64,000 nucleotides of DNA from Triparma columacea (Eukaryota; Sar; Bolidophyceae; Parmales; Triparmaceae): the NCBI GenBank assembly GCA_030267965.1, contig BRYA01001450.1, positions 4,818 to 68,817 on the forward strand, given 5' to 3'. The notes beneath the pieces are model-generated. The model was not told the origin of the DNA, searched no databases, and saw only the letters and a program-made list of their open reading frames with translations. Positions 1 to 10,557 of this stretch are shown piece by piece (position 1 is the first letter of the stretch; each line of letters opens with the position of its first letter). The position numbers and the translations under genes were made by a program.

Positions 1-2256
1 TTCTGTACGTAGATGAATATCTCGACGTCTTTCTTTAATGTCTCACTCTGCCTCTTTGCTTTTGAAGTAAGTTCAACCAGCTCAAGTTTTTCCTTGATCA
101 TCTTATCCTCTTCTTGTGTAAGAGGTGGTGCGTTCACGATAGTCTCTTCTACAAAATTGAGCTTCCTCCTTACATCAATAAGATCAGGTTGTGCAAAGTG
201 ATGTTCTACTTCATTGACTAAGCCCTTCACTGACAAGAAAATGTCATCAATACCAGTTGTCTTTTTTTTTGAATCCTCCTCCCCTTGTACTATTCCATGG
301 ATTGTTGCGCACATGGTGAGGGTGCTCTGACCGTGCTCAAAGTCACTAATCCCAAATTCCCCCTCAACCGTGGCTCTTTCAGCGCTATTTGTATTTGTTA
401 CTGTGGTGAGCTTTTTCTTTGCGTCCTTGGGCAAGTCTTTTTCTTGGAGTGAAGAGACATCAACTATCACAGAAGAGGAATCGGTACTGCTTGCAACTTT
501 GACTTTAAGAAGGTAATCAACGACAATGATGCCACCCTTTTGGTAGTGTTGCCAGTAACAAATCCTCCCCTCGTCCTCTTTCTCAAATTTGTAGAGTGTG
601 GTACGTCGGAAAACTCCCTCCTTTGAGTCCGACAAGAGAAAATCAAGTACAACTTGTCGCTTACTGTGGACGACAGTGCCGAGTTCGACTCGCTTGACAT
701 CAAAAGATTTTTCTAGAAGGCCCTCTACAGCCCCTCTTGATTTGAGAGATCTCCTTATCTCATGATGAGCCTGGATGTTCTTCTCTTTCAATTTCAAAGC
801 AGTAAATCTGAGCTTAACATTCTCTTTTCTCAATAGAGCGACCTCTTCTTCGAGGGTGATACCGTTGTTGGGGATGATATAGTCGAGGGTGGTTAGGGTT
901 AGCGACTCTTTCGCTCTCCCCTAGAGTATCAAAATGTATTTTCTTTTCCGCCTCTCAACGCACAACTCACCTTGTCCAGCGTCCTCGTGGCCGTTTTTAG
1001 AGTCTGCGGTAATGGCGATCACGGTGTTTGTTAGTCAACATGAAAAGATTTCCATGCGTGCTCCTCGTTTCTGTGTAGCATATCAAGCGCCCACACGGTC
1101 GCCGGAGATGGAACCCATGCGGTCGCCGCAGAAGCGTCCCATGCGGTCGCCGCAGAAGCGTCCCATGTGGTCGCCGCAGACGGAACCCACACGGTCGCCA
1201 GGGACGGATCCCATACGGTCGCCAGGGATGGATCCCATACGGTCGCCGCAGACCGGCGCGCGTTTCTGTGTAGCATATCAAGGGTCTCCCCCCCTACAAC
1301 CCCCTGAAACGAACTTACCTCGGTCTCGTCCAGCGTCCTCTTGAGAGCTTTTAGATTGAGCGACTGCGAAGGGGACAACATTGTTGCAAAAGTGAGAACA
1401 AATTACAAAGTTTCAACGCGCCCTCCCGCGACTCTCCCGCTCTCCCCTAGAGTATTAAAATGTATTTTTCTTATCCGGCTCTCAACGCACAACTCACCTC
1501 GTCCGGCGTCCTCGTGAGACATTTCAGTTGCTGCAGTGGAAACGACAAAGAGGGGAAAAGTGAGTAAAAGTGGCAAACTTCATCTTGTTTTCCCACACAT
1601 TTCCCGCCCTCTCCTAAAGTATAAAGATGTTCTTTTTCTCCTCGAGCGCTCGACGCTCACTCACCTCGTCTGGCTTCCTCATGATCACTTTCAGATTCTG
1701 CGGGTGTGGAAATGTTGATGTTTTTTGAGCTTTTTGGAATCAATTTCAACAGACTTCCCAACGACCTCTCTTTCTTCACTCCTTCTAATATCATCCCCTC
1801 TACGAACTCACCTCGTCCGACGTCTCCATGAGTCCTATCAATATCAGCAGTTACCCCAAGGTTGACAGCATTTGCAGACTTGACGACATCGGCGTCAGCT
1901 TCATGGCCTTCGGCAGCCTCCGCAGCAATGGCACGGTGTTCCACCGCCTCGACGACTACGACATCGTCGGTAGCATGCCCAACAATAGCATACTGATCAG
2001 CGGCTACATCAGCGGCTACATCAGCGGCTGCCTTAACGAGGACAGCAAGTTCAGTTACAGCACTAACAATGTCAGCAGCTGTGCCATCGTGCGCAGCGCC
2101 CTTGACGAAGTCAACAAGGTCGTTGGCTGCCGATACTGTAGATGCAAGATCGGAAGTATGTTGAGCTCTTGTTGACCTTAAGGAGGCCTTCAATCCGGCT
2201 ATCTCTTTGTCCCTCTGCTTCAGGAGAGTGGTGAAATCCATCTCACTGTCCGCCAT
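1..2256 (-). CDS. Coiled-coil protein with mini-exon repeat array (3' end outside window)
   Basis: I do not recognise the family. Six exons read in one continuous frame (all phase 1): 2256-1812, 1697-1665, 1530-1498, 1363-1319, 1003-971 and 913 to beyond base 1. The start is the ATG at 2254-2256 (MADSEMDFTTLLKQRDKEI). The first exon encodes an Ala/Val/Asp-rich region after a short coil. The four mini-exons (33, 33, 45, 33 nt) each encode a related 11-15 residue unit ending in variants of HEDAGR. The last exon starts with a charged coil (EEEVALLRKENVKLRF) and continues into a beta-rich segment and another coil, staying open to base 1. This layout loosely suggests a START-like or other ligand-binding fold, but I cannot support that. 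The acceptor of exon 6 is the least certain boundary; it was chosen because it restores the phase. The mini-exon and intron similarity is discussed in Part 2. Confidence 0.7.
1004..1318 (-). repeat. Intron 4 holding a 24-bp minisatellite flanked by 22-bp direct repeats
   Basis: About seven copies of a 24-bp unit (core CGGTCGCCGCAGAAGCGTCC on the plus strand, with variants) run from 1092 to about 1259. Identical 22-bp direct repeats flank the array at 1066-1087 and 1261-1282; their shared core is TTTCTGTGTAGCATATCAAG. The whole block lies inside an intron of the coiled-coil gene. The array is open in two frames on the minus strand because its unit is a multiple of three. I take it as non-coding because the flanking mini-exons splice in phase across it. 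Confidence 0.85.
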
Positions 2257-2898
2257 CAGCCTGTGAAAACGTGAAGGTCTAATACGACGAAGATGTTGGG
2301 TGAGCCGCGACGAATAATATTCTCGCACATACCAAATCCCCAACTCAGTTGTGCCAAGCTGTTGTGTTCCTCCTTCCTCCTTCCTCCCTCCCCTCGCCCC
2401 CGTATCCTCTCTTCCCAACGATCCCTCCTCCGCCCTCGTCTTCTATACAACCCTCACCTCGTTTTGTCCTTATCCACTCAGCTTCAGTGTTCACAAGTCC
2501 CTGTTCCTAATGACCTCGAGAGTGCACTGCCCTGCTCTGAAGCTCTCACAGTCACACGGGCGATCTCAATGCGTTGAGGTGTGGAGTAATAAATAAAGGA
2601 TAGCAGCAGTGAGAAGAAGAATGTAATTATAACTCGTCAAGGCAAACCAAGAGAAAAATATGTTGAGGCAAAATATCGACAAGAAGGGACTGGGGATTAT
2701 TAAGATCTTGTCAAAGCACCATTTCTCTCTCCACCACTCCCTTATGATAGTTGGAGAAAGATGCCGGAGGGACTCGCTGGCATTCCCAGGCTGTGACGTG
2801 ATGATGCTAATCCAAGGAAGGATGCGTGTCGATGCTATTCGAAGGAAGGATTTCCGAAGAGAAGAAGGATTCGTTTCAAAGGAAAACAACTTCACATT
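2257..2898. other. Intergenic, 642 bp
   Basis: Lies between the start of the coiled-coil gene and the stop of the DUF1499-like gene, both on the minus strand. It should hold the promoter and 5' leader of the former and the 3' region of the latter. Short ORFs in both strands lack splice continuity or recognisable protein. I see no RNA gene or repeat. Confidence 0.6.
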
Positions 2899-4240
2899 TT
2901 ACTTGGATCGGACTCTGTCATCTCCCTCAATCCTGAGAAACTTTTTAATCCCGGAGTCGTCCTCCCAGTCCCTTGTTAGAGGGTCGTAGTCCCTCCCCCC
3001 CTGGTCGAACCCGCTGCTGGGACCGAAAGAGTCCCACGGGGACTCGATGACCACAAACTTCCTCCTCCTGTTCCTGCGGTAGCCGGGCGATTAGGAGTTA
3101 GGGCGAGTAAACGTCTTGAGGTAGAGGGGCAGACGTTTTAAGCTCAGGCTCGGTGACACTCGGAATGTGGGTTAAATCGTCAGCCCCACCCCCCTCCCCT
3201 TCTCCCCCTCACCTAAGGACTGGTATCTCCTCGAAGTTGAGTTTCCTCCTGATGTCTTCTGCCCTTTTTCTCTGCGGGTTACTCTGTAGGGCCTTTGTAA
3301 TTTCCCCCTTTACACCCCTCCCCCCCCTCCCGCTCATCCTGACCTGGACGGTGCAGTCGTCCAAGGTCAGCAAGAACTCGGCGTCTGTGACGTCAGAGGA
3401 TGAGGCCCCGCCGTTGTCCCTGAACTCCACCCTGAGGTACCCCCGGGCCGCATCTATCTCTGCAACTCTGAGGAAATCCTTCCGCAGTTCAACGACCGTG
3501 CGAATTTTATCCAGCACGATGCCTCTGTCGATATCTGCGGCGGGCGGGCGGGCAAGAGGAGGGAGGGAGGAGGAAGATCGCAGGGCCGACGTATAACGGT
3601 AAGTGTGAATCTTTGCTGCACCTATCTTCCGCTCGCTCCTCCTCTTCTCTTCCGCTCGCTCCTCCTCTTCTCTTCCGCTCGCTCGCTCCTCTTCCCTTCC
3701 CCCCCCTTTCCCCTCACCGTACTCCCACGGCGCTATCCAGTACTCCGGGCTGTCGTTCTGCGTTGTGATGCAGGTTCCTGGATTTGAGCAATCTGCAAGA
3801 AACCCATCGACTGAGCCAAGGCAGTCGGGTGTTGTTGACGTTTTTGAACAGATGGGAGGTGGGGCTGTAGAGGTATCCAATGGAGGGGGCGGGAGATCGA
3901 CTGCGCCCGTAACTCCCAGAGGCATTGCTGCGCCACCTAGTATTGCTGACGATACAATCTGATTGAATTTCCTTCTCCTGCACATTCTATCGCATTCTAA
4001 GCCATTGCACCCTTCATTGATTGCAAATATTCCCCCTCTTGTTTGATCAATCTTCGCCTCTTCCGTTTCTCTACCCCTTTTTGTCCTCAACATTACGACC
4101 TCTTGCCTCGTCGCAATCCTCAATCCCTTCCTCAATACCTTACTCGTCACCATTCCTCCCCTCTTGCACGCCGTCGAAATTTGCAGCCCTTCTATACCAC
4201 TTTTCAATAGGCACCCTATGATTATCCACAACAACAACAT
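2899..4240 (-). CDS. DUF1499-like plastid (thylakoid lumen) protein
   Basis: Three exons, 4240-3718, 3534-3213 and 3073-2899, join in phase (1, then 2) to give a protein of about 339 residues. The N-terminus is a hydrophobic signal peptide (MLLLWIIIGCLLKSG), then a basic transit-like stretch, then a second targeting element: a cluster of arginines (CRRRKFNQ) followed by a hydrophobic, Ala/Gly-rich segment ending near GAVD. That order is the expected layout for a complex-plastid precursor sent on to the thylakoid lumen by the Tat route. The mature part has spaced cysteines, a TTQNDSPEYWIAPW segment and a later DAEFLLTLDDCTVQVR segment, which resembles DUF1499 proteins. The function of the family is not established. 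The ATG at 4240 is used; a GTG one codon upstream is ignored. Confidence 0.75.
3629..3695. repeat. Short tandem repeat in DUF1499 gene intron
   Basis: A unit of about 22 bp built on CTCGCTCCTCCTCTTCTCTT is repeated two to three times within the first intron. It supplies pyrimidines or purines only and shows no coding signal. Confidence 0.6.
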
Positions 4241-4246
4241 CACTAA

Positions 4247-6200
4247 TTATTTGCCCCCCCCCCCCTCCTCTCCTCCTCCCTCCTCTCCACCCTCTCCACC
4301 CCCTTTATCTTTCCCCCCCCCCTTCCCTTTAACGTACTCCAGCACCCCCTTGATAACAAAGTCCTTCATCCATTGATCTCTCAAGTACCAGTGTGCGTTC
4401 TCCATAGCCGCCCACTCCGCCGTTCCCTTCAGTCCCGGTAGTCCGTGCTCGCTGATCGCCCACGCCAGCGGCGCCTTAAGGTGCCCGTTGTTGGGCTCCA
4501 TCAGGTCCACGAGCATCCACCTGCTAAGCCCGACGACGTTGTCGCTTGGTATTAGCCACGTGCCTAGCCCGACCAGCTGGTCTCTTAGTACCTTGTTGTC
4601 GTCCTCGTTTATCCACCATTCCAGCTGACCCTTAATTACCCCCCGGAGGCCCTCCATAGCCTGCTCCCCCTCCATCCCTTCCTTGACCATCCCTGCCATC
4701 CCTTCCTTGATCCCTTCCCCCCCCTCTCCGTTGACGATTTTCTTGAGCTCCTTGCCTATCTTTGAGCTCAGTCCCGGGTCCTCTAGGGCCCCCCTAATTA
4801 CGTCGAGGGCGAACCTTGACATGGCCTCCCGTTGATCCTCGAGGTTGGACTCAGTCTGACGGGCTAAGGAGTCCTTGAGGGACTTTTGGACCTCGCTCTT
4901 TACTTCGGCTCGGAGAGCTTGGGTGCGGGGGGTGTTTGTGGGGTGGGAGGGAAGAGGTTAGGATTTTGGTGCTGATGAGTTTAGCCCCGTTCTTCCCTCA
5001 AACATCTCCCCCTCTCGCTCTCTTTTCTCACCTCTAATATCCGGTGCCGCCTTCTCCTCTTCTTCCTCTTCCCCTCCCCCCCCCTCCCCATGTACAACCT
5101 CGAGTTCCCTGCTTCTCCTAACGACGTCTCCCACAAGTCCCTCCCCCTTTTCCTTGATTCCCGTCGCCTCCAGTACCTCCCTCAGTGGCACGCCTAAATC
5201 TGGGGCGTCGTACTGTCCCATGGTCTTCCTGGTCCGGAGCTTGACGTCCACGCCGAAGATGGAACGGCGGCGACCCTCCAAACCGGAGGACTCGTCCTCG
5301 AGACGGAGCTCCTCCAAACGGGCGATCCTCTCGGACTCGAGCTCGGACTCGTAGGCTGCGAGCTGTGGGTTGGGGGGGATGGGGGGGGGTTGGGGGTGAG
5401 ATGTAATTTGTGTATGTTCTTCTTTCGTTATCTTAACTTCCCTCCTCATGATATCTTCGCTCCGTGTATGTGTCCCTTCCCCCCCCCCCCTCTCTCACCT
5501 CTTTAACCCCCCAGCACTTCCCCGTAACGCTCCTCCCCAGGAACTCGCAGTGCGGTAGTTCGTTGCACCTCTGCCTCCTGCTCTCCCAGCCCCAGGTCCT
5601 GGTGTAGGCGTCGTTTAGGGCGTCGCAGGGGGTGAGGATTGAGAGCTTGGTAGGGGAGGAGGAGGGGAGAGAGGTGGGGTACTTTTGAAGCGGTGAAGTG
5701 ACGGCTGGGCTGGGGGTTTTAACCTTTGAGCCTTGTTCACCCGTGATCTCTTTATTTGCCTCTCTTTTGGCGTTGTCCATCTCAATTTTCAAGCTCTGTA
5801 GTAGTTTACTTGCTGTGCCGATGTATGCTTCTCCCTCGAAGTATGTTTGGCGGTGTTGATTGGTTGTGTTGTTGTCCTTGTTGTGTGTTGTGTTGTCCTT
5901 GTTGTTGTCCTTATTGTTGTCCTTGTCTTTGTTTGGATGTTTTGATTTTGTTGTTGATTTTGTTGTTGAATATATTTCATCTGTTTCATCTCTTGAACGT
6001 TTTGAATGTGATGAGTGCATTGTATCTTGATTTGAGGATTGGTTTGAGGTCAGATTTGAGGTCTCATTTTGACAATCTGTCGCTTTTTGTCCAATTATTT
6101 TCCTCTGAATTACGTCGTTATTCATTATTATTGTACCGCATATACCTAATACTCCTAATTTACCTATCCGATCTATTAGATTTGGAATTCGTTCAGACAT
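4247..6200 (-). CDS. Unknown protein, low-complexity N-terminus
   Basis: Three exons, 6200-5499, 5362-5032 and 4917-4247, join with consistent phases (0, then 1) to give 567 residues. I do not recognise it. The first exon encodes a short hydrophobic N-terminus, then an Asn/Asp/Lys/Thr-rich disordered stretch, then a Cys-containing patch (TWGWESRRQRCNELPHCEF). The second exon encodes a charged coil (ESELESERIARLEELRLEDE) and an acidic Glu/Gly tract. The third carries a helical region followed by a Trp-rich, conserved-looking segment (LEWWINEDD, GLGTWLIPSDN, AMENAHWYLRDQW) that is probably the folded domain, and ends in a Gly/Glu/Lys tail. The stop lies only 7 bp from the start codon of the DUF1499-like gene on the same strand. 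Confidence 0.7.
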
Positions 6201-6332
6201 GATGGAGATAAGATGGAGATATTGACATAATATTTGGGAAAAGGCTTCAGTCCAGAATTCAGATGGAAAGTAAAGAGGGGGTGGGTTTCATACGCTAAAC
6301 AGTTCTTCCAATCTTATCTATAATTCTTCCTC

Positions 6333-8545
6333 TTACAGCCTGGCAATCCTATCCTCCAACCTCGCAATCTTCTCGTCTCTCTCTTGTATCATTTCGTTTC
6401 TCTTTTGTAGCATTTCGTCTCTCTCTTGTATCATTTCGTTTCTCTCTTGTATCTCCTTCTCCTTTGACTCAAGCAAGACTTTCAACCTACGGATCTCCTC
6501 CTCGTCGGTGGCTTTCATCCCGTTTCCCACCTCCTCCTTGTCCTCCTCCTTGTCCTCCTCCTTGTCCTCCTCCTTGTCCTCTTCTTCGGTCGCCCCATTA
6601 ACTGTGACGACCAGGGCGCGAGAGTCAACCTCCTCCTTCAGCTTGTTGAGGTGGGCCTGGACTAGCGGGAAGCCCTCGGTATCGTTGTAATAGGCGTAGC
6701 ATTCCAGGCTCTTGGTGAAGAAGGAGTCGAGGGAGTGACCTGTAACCCCACTGCAGCCTTTTGGTAACTTCTTGTCAACGCCGCCAAGGATGTCACCGTC
6801 ACTCTTTAGCCCAAGAAGCCACTCCTTCACCTTGTCTTGGTCAAAGTAACATGGGTGGACACCCAGCCATACCGACACTCTCTGCTGTTCCTTCGTTTCT
6901 GCATCAAACATAAGTTGGGTAGCATCAAAGTACCACTGATAAAATTCTGGCCCTGTCATTCTGCTGGCATAGAAGGTCCATCGGTGAGACTGCTGAACGT
7001 ATGTTAGGAAGAGCGTTACCCCACCGATTGTTACGACAAGTGCTATGAAAAACATCGTTCTCACAGTTCTTCCCTCCATGAAGACTTCCCTAGTCCCAAC
7101 GTCGATTTCTGCAAACTGACCCGTCGCATACATAACGATTGCGGCGTTGGAGAGAAGCTTATAAACTATCATAGACGAGTAACATCCACCACCGAGGTTG
7201 CCAGCATCAACGCGAAGTTGCACCCAAGGACAGAAAGACATGATGAGAAAAAACGCAACGTGGGAAATAGAGGAGACTGTCTTACTGCCTGGAGCCTCAA
7301 GGAAAGTAAGCAGCTGTCCCCTGCTTGCGTATACTCCTACAAACAACGCAAACTCACAACCCATGACGAGAGGTACGTAATACCAATTGAAAGCAGTAAG
7401 CACAGCAGAGAGGGCAATCATACTACAAGAGATGAATCCCCCGTAAGAGAGGAACATTCCGAATTGAATTGCGGCAACGTAGGGTCCATGTGAAGGGATG
7501 AACCCATAATCGGGGTGAGTGTAGGGTCCGCGCTTCTGAGCATTCTGTGTGAAGCAAAGCACGAGTATGCGGTGTAAGGGGGTAAGGGATGCGTAAAATC
7601 GGGAATCGCCTTCTCTCCTCTCACACTCACCATCTTTCCCCTCTCGAACATCATGCTGTTGTCCGTCATGATGAACGCGGCGCTCAACAAGCTGCTCAAA
7701 ATAGAGATTACTGACGTCCATGAGATATCCTTCGTGTGGTAGATGACAAACAGCTGCAGGACAGTCTCTGGCATCACTTCGAATATAAGCTCGCCCATTC
7801 TTACCATGATGAACATTATAAATGGGTCCACTACATCATCCTCGCTGTTTTCCACTCCCCTCCACACGTTCAAGCCGTGCACAAGTGGGTTGAGCTGTAT
7901 AAGTGCAATAAGCACCCCTTTCCCCACGGCCTTCGTGCCCTTCTTCTTAGTTGCGGTCCATGCACCAAGCACATTCCAGAGCGTGGACACGGCAAGGATC
8001 GCAATGGAAATGTGAAAGAACTTCCTCATCCCCTCTCCTCCCTCTCCGTACTCCTTCAGTACAAGGAAGTCTGTGATCAGGTCCACGTACGTCAAAGTAA
8101 TTGACAGCAGCATCCTCGCCGCGAGCCCGACCCTCGCCAACTTCAGTGACGGCTTAATCTTGGGAGCGAGGTCAATGAGGAGTTCCCCTGCCAATACCTC
8201 CCCCTCTGGAAGCACCTCATCACAGAACTCTCTGACGGCAACCTCGAGACTACCGCTACAACCTTTCACGATGTCGATGTAAGATTCCGTGGCCTGCCCC
8301 ACGAAAGCCTTCACTTTAGCAGAAGGGTTTACGCTAGATAACTGCTTCAGGGAGATCCTCTTGTAGTCAGAGCGATTTAAGGTCATTGAGAGGCCGTTGT
8401 CGATTGACTTCCGGCGGAAGGATCTTCGATATTCTTCAGCCTTACTTGCTTCATCTGAGACCTTGCCTGGATTCATAGTTGGGAGAGCTTTGTTGTCAAG
8501 CGCCCCTTGGGTTGACGGATTGACGGATTTCGGAGGATTGTCCAT
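6333..8545 (-). CDS. Polytopic membrane protein with C-terminal coiled coil
   Basis: Two exons, 8545-7631 and 7544-6333, join in phase 0 for 708 residues. A soluble N-terminus of about 150 residues precedes several hydrophobic segments (for example LLSITLTYVDLITDFLVL, ISIAILAVSTLWNVLGAW and, after the splice, MIALSAVLTAF, VAFFLIMSFCPW, MFFIALVVTIGGVTLFLTYV). A conserved-looking segment, MGELIFEVMPETVLQLFVI, recalls the acidic/PET-LQL motif of XK-related proteins, but the match is weak. The C-terminus has an acidic (EEDKEEDK) repeat and a heptad coil built from repeated ERNEMIQ/ERDEMLQ units. It lies 197 bp head-to-head with the next membrane-protein gene. Function unknown; a channel, scramblase or receptor role would be guesswork. 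Confidence 0.8.
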
Positions 8546-8742
8546 CTGAGTCCATCGACTTTTTTCGGATTTCCTGGATTATTTCTGATTATTTCTGATT
8601 AATTAAAAAACACCCCACCCCCACCCACCCCCACCCACCCCCACCCACCCCGACCCACCCCCACCAACAACCACAACCACCACAACCACCACAACATCTC
8701 ATTTCTCATTCTCATCTCAGCAAAGGCAACTTCCTGACTCGC
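8546..8742. promoter_or_regulatory. Shared divergent promoter region with C-rich microsatellite
   Basis: Two membrane-protein genes start back to back here, 197 bp apart. The interval contains a CCACCCCCA-type microsatellite at about 8609-8660, followed by CCACAACCA units. No TATA box is evident. A bidirectional promoter is inferred from the geometry only. Confidence 0.5.
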
Positions 8743-10557
8743 ATGGACTCGGGCCAAGAGCCTGGTTGCGATAGCATCGCCGATGGCGCCCGCAAGTTGT
8801 CCCTCAAGGCGACAACTGGCATAACCCTTGCCAAGGCGACATCTGGCCAAGAGCCTGGTTGCGATAGCATCGCCGATGGCGCCCGCAAGTTGTCCCTCAA
8901 GGCGACAACTGGCATAACCCTTGCCAAGGCGACAAGTGGCATAACCCTTGCGGTGTCCAACTGGCTAACTAGCCTCAGGGACTTCATGCTCGAGTCTTTC
9001 GGATGTGCGTTGCTGGCCTCCCTCTTGCCGCTGGTTTCAATACTATGTATGAAACAGGCGGGATACGACACTGTCATCAGTCAGTATTACGAAGAGGGCT
9101 CGAGATTCAACCCTCCCATCCTCAAGGACGGCAACATAACCAATGTGCCCTTCAGTTTTGGAACCAGGTCCAGATATTACGTGGACAACGTTGGAAAAAT
9201 GAGCACCACAATCTACTTGCCCATCATAATGTTTACCATTTTTACCCCGATGCCCATCCTACTTCGTGCTAAGGTAATGCTGCGACCGCAAAAGCAAGGC
9301 ACTGTTCTTGGTGCAGCAATCACAGGTCTCGTGGTTGTGGTTATATATATTGCCGGCCTTCGTACAACCAAAGCCAACGTACAAACTGGTGGCAAAACCA
9401 GATATAATTCTGCTCCAGCAGTTTTTATGTTTATGTATACCTTCATGATGCCTCTTGTGTTTGTCACAGCACAAGTGTGGACGAAGATTTCGCTGAAGAA
9501 GTGGACGAAGACGACCTATTTGAAGTGGTATGTCGTAATTGTTTTGGCGCTACTTTTAGAAAGTAGTATTGCCACCATGTTCAACCTGTTCGTCCTGCCT
9601 TTCTTTTTCAGTTCCTCGAAGTTTGAAAGATTTCTTATTCGCACTCTCTCTCCGATTATCTTTCTTAAGATCGGAATTGGAGTTGGATGGAAATTCGCGG
9701 TCTTCGTCAAGGAGAAGACAAACTGCGACGTTCAAAGTGTGACGGTCGGCTTCCTCAGCTTTTATTGCGTGGTCATAACAACACTTGCACGTCTGATGCA
9801 AGGAAGTGCAAGCAGTTTCGGCGAGAGTCTGCTCTTTGAGGTTGCCGCAACAGTGTCGGAGCTAGTAACAGCAGGTGAGGGTCGTCATGAGTGAGTTGAA
9901 CATCAATCTAACTGATCTAACGCCACATCTTCAGACTCACTGCTGCAGGGTAAAATGCCGTGGGATTCTGCCGTGGTAAAATACATGTGCGAAAGCAGAA
10001 AATCGGGGGACACGAAGGAAGCCAATACGAAAGTCCAGCCAGAGGGGGTTGAGGTGGCAGGGCAAACGAGCACGAAAGAAGACAGGAGAAAGTGGAAAGT
10101 ACAGTTCTGCGAGACAACGATGCACTTGCTGAAGCTTTCTGAGGCAATCGCCCTTTTGTCCAGTTCCTATTTCTGGCTCCTCATGAGAGCGAACCCGGGA
10201 GAGCCCGGCTCTCCGGCGATCCCCGTATCACAAACTCTCACGAACATGGGTATTATGATATTCGGCGAGTTATTCGTCACTGACGGAATCATCGGCTACG
10301 CGTCGCACAAGTTTCAGCGCTATCCCGTGGACCTTCCCCTCTCCTGGAATGACTTCAAGACTTCCCGTCGCTACCGGCTTCTGTACTTCACAGTAATAAT
10401 GAGCATGTACGCGTCGGGTGTGGTGATAAACGTGCCGCTTAGCATGTGCTACACGAGCCCCGCGGAGGATGAGCTCAATTGGGCGTTGACTTCGTGCCCA
10501 GCGTTTCCCAAAGATATCACGGAGATGAGCAGGGTCGGAGAGTTGTACGGTGGGTAA
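8743..10557 (+). CDS. Polytopic membrane protein with duplicated N-terminal repeat
   Basis: Two exons, 8743-9874 and 9935-10557, join in phase 1 (donor GTGAGG, acceptor TCTTCAG) for 584 residues. The N-terminus holds two back-to-back copies of a 31-residue unit (start SGQEPGCDSIADGARKLS), identical at the DNA level except at the junctions, plus a short third piece. After that come about seven or eight hydrophobic segments (LLASLLPLVSILCM, TIYLPIIMFTIFTPMPILL, AAITGLVVVVIYIAGL, FMFMYTFMMPLVFVTA, WYVVIVLALLLE, and others in exon 2), with a long extracellular-type loop between the first two. I do not recognise the family. The stop follows a possible donor (ACG/GTGGGT), so a further 3' exon cannot be excluded. 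Confidence 0.75.
8752..8937 (+). repeat. 93-bp in-frame tandem duplication
   Basis: Bases 8752-8844 and 8845-8937 are near-perfect copies, followed by a partial third copy (GGCATAACCCTTGC). The unit is 31 codons, so it keeps frame. The lack of divergence indicates a recent duplication, or an assembly duplication. Confidence 0.9.

Noticed and set aside
1031..1281. Open frames with repeated TVWDPS or GIRPWRP units
   Set aside because: They come from the 24-bp intronic minisatellite, whose unit is a multiple of three. The adjacent mini-exons splice across it in phase.
1066..1282. CRISPR-like array
   Set aside because: Units are contiguous 24-mers with no unique spacers, in a eukaryotic intron.
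2293..2596. Two overlapping plus-strand ORFs before the DUF1499-like gene
   Set aside because: Low-complexity Ser/Leu/Pro composition, no signal or domain, no splice continuity.
130..3240. Shared RRKLNF-EE motif in the coiled-coil protein and the DUF1499-like protein
   Set aside because: The match is limited to about eight residues; the surrounding sequences and architectures differ, so I treat it as chance.
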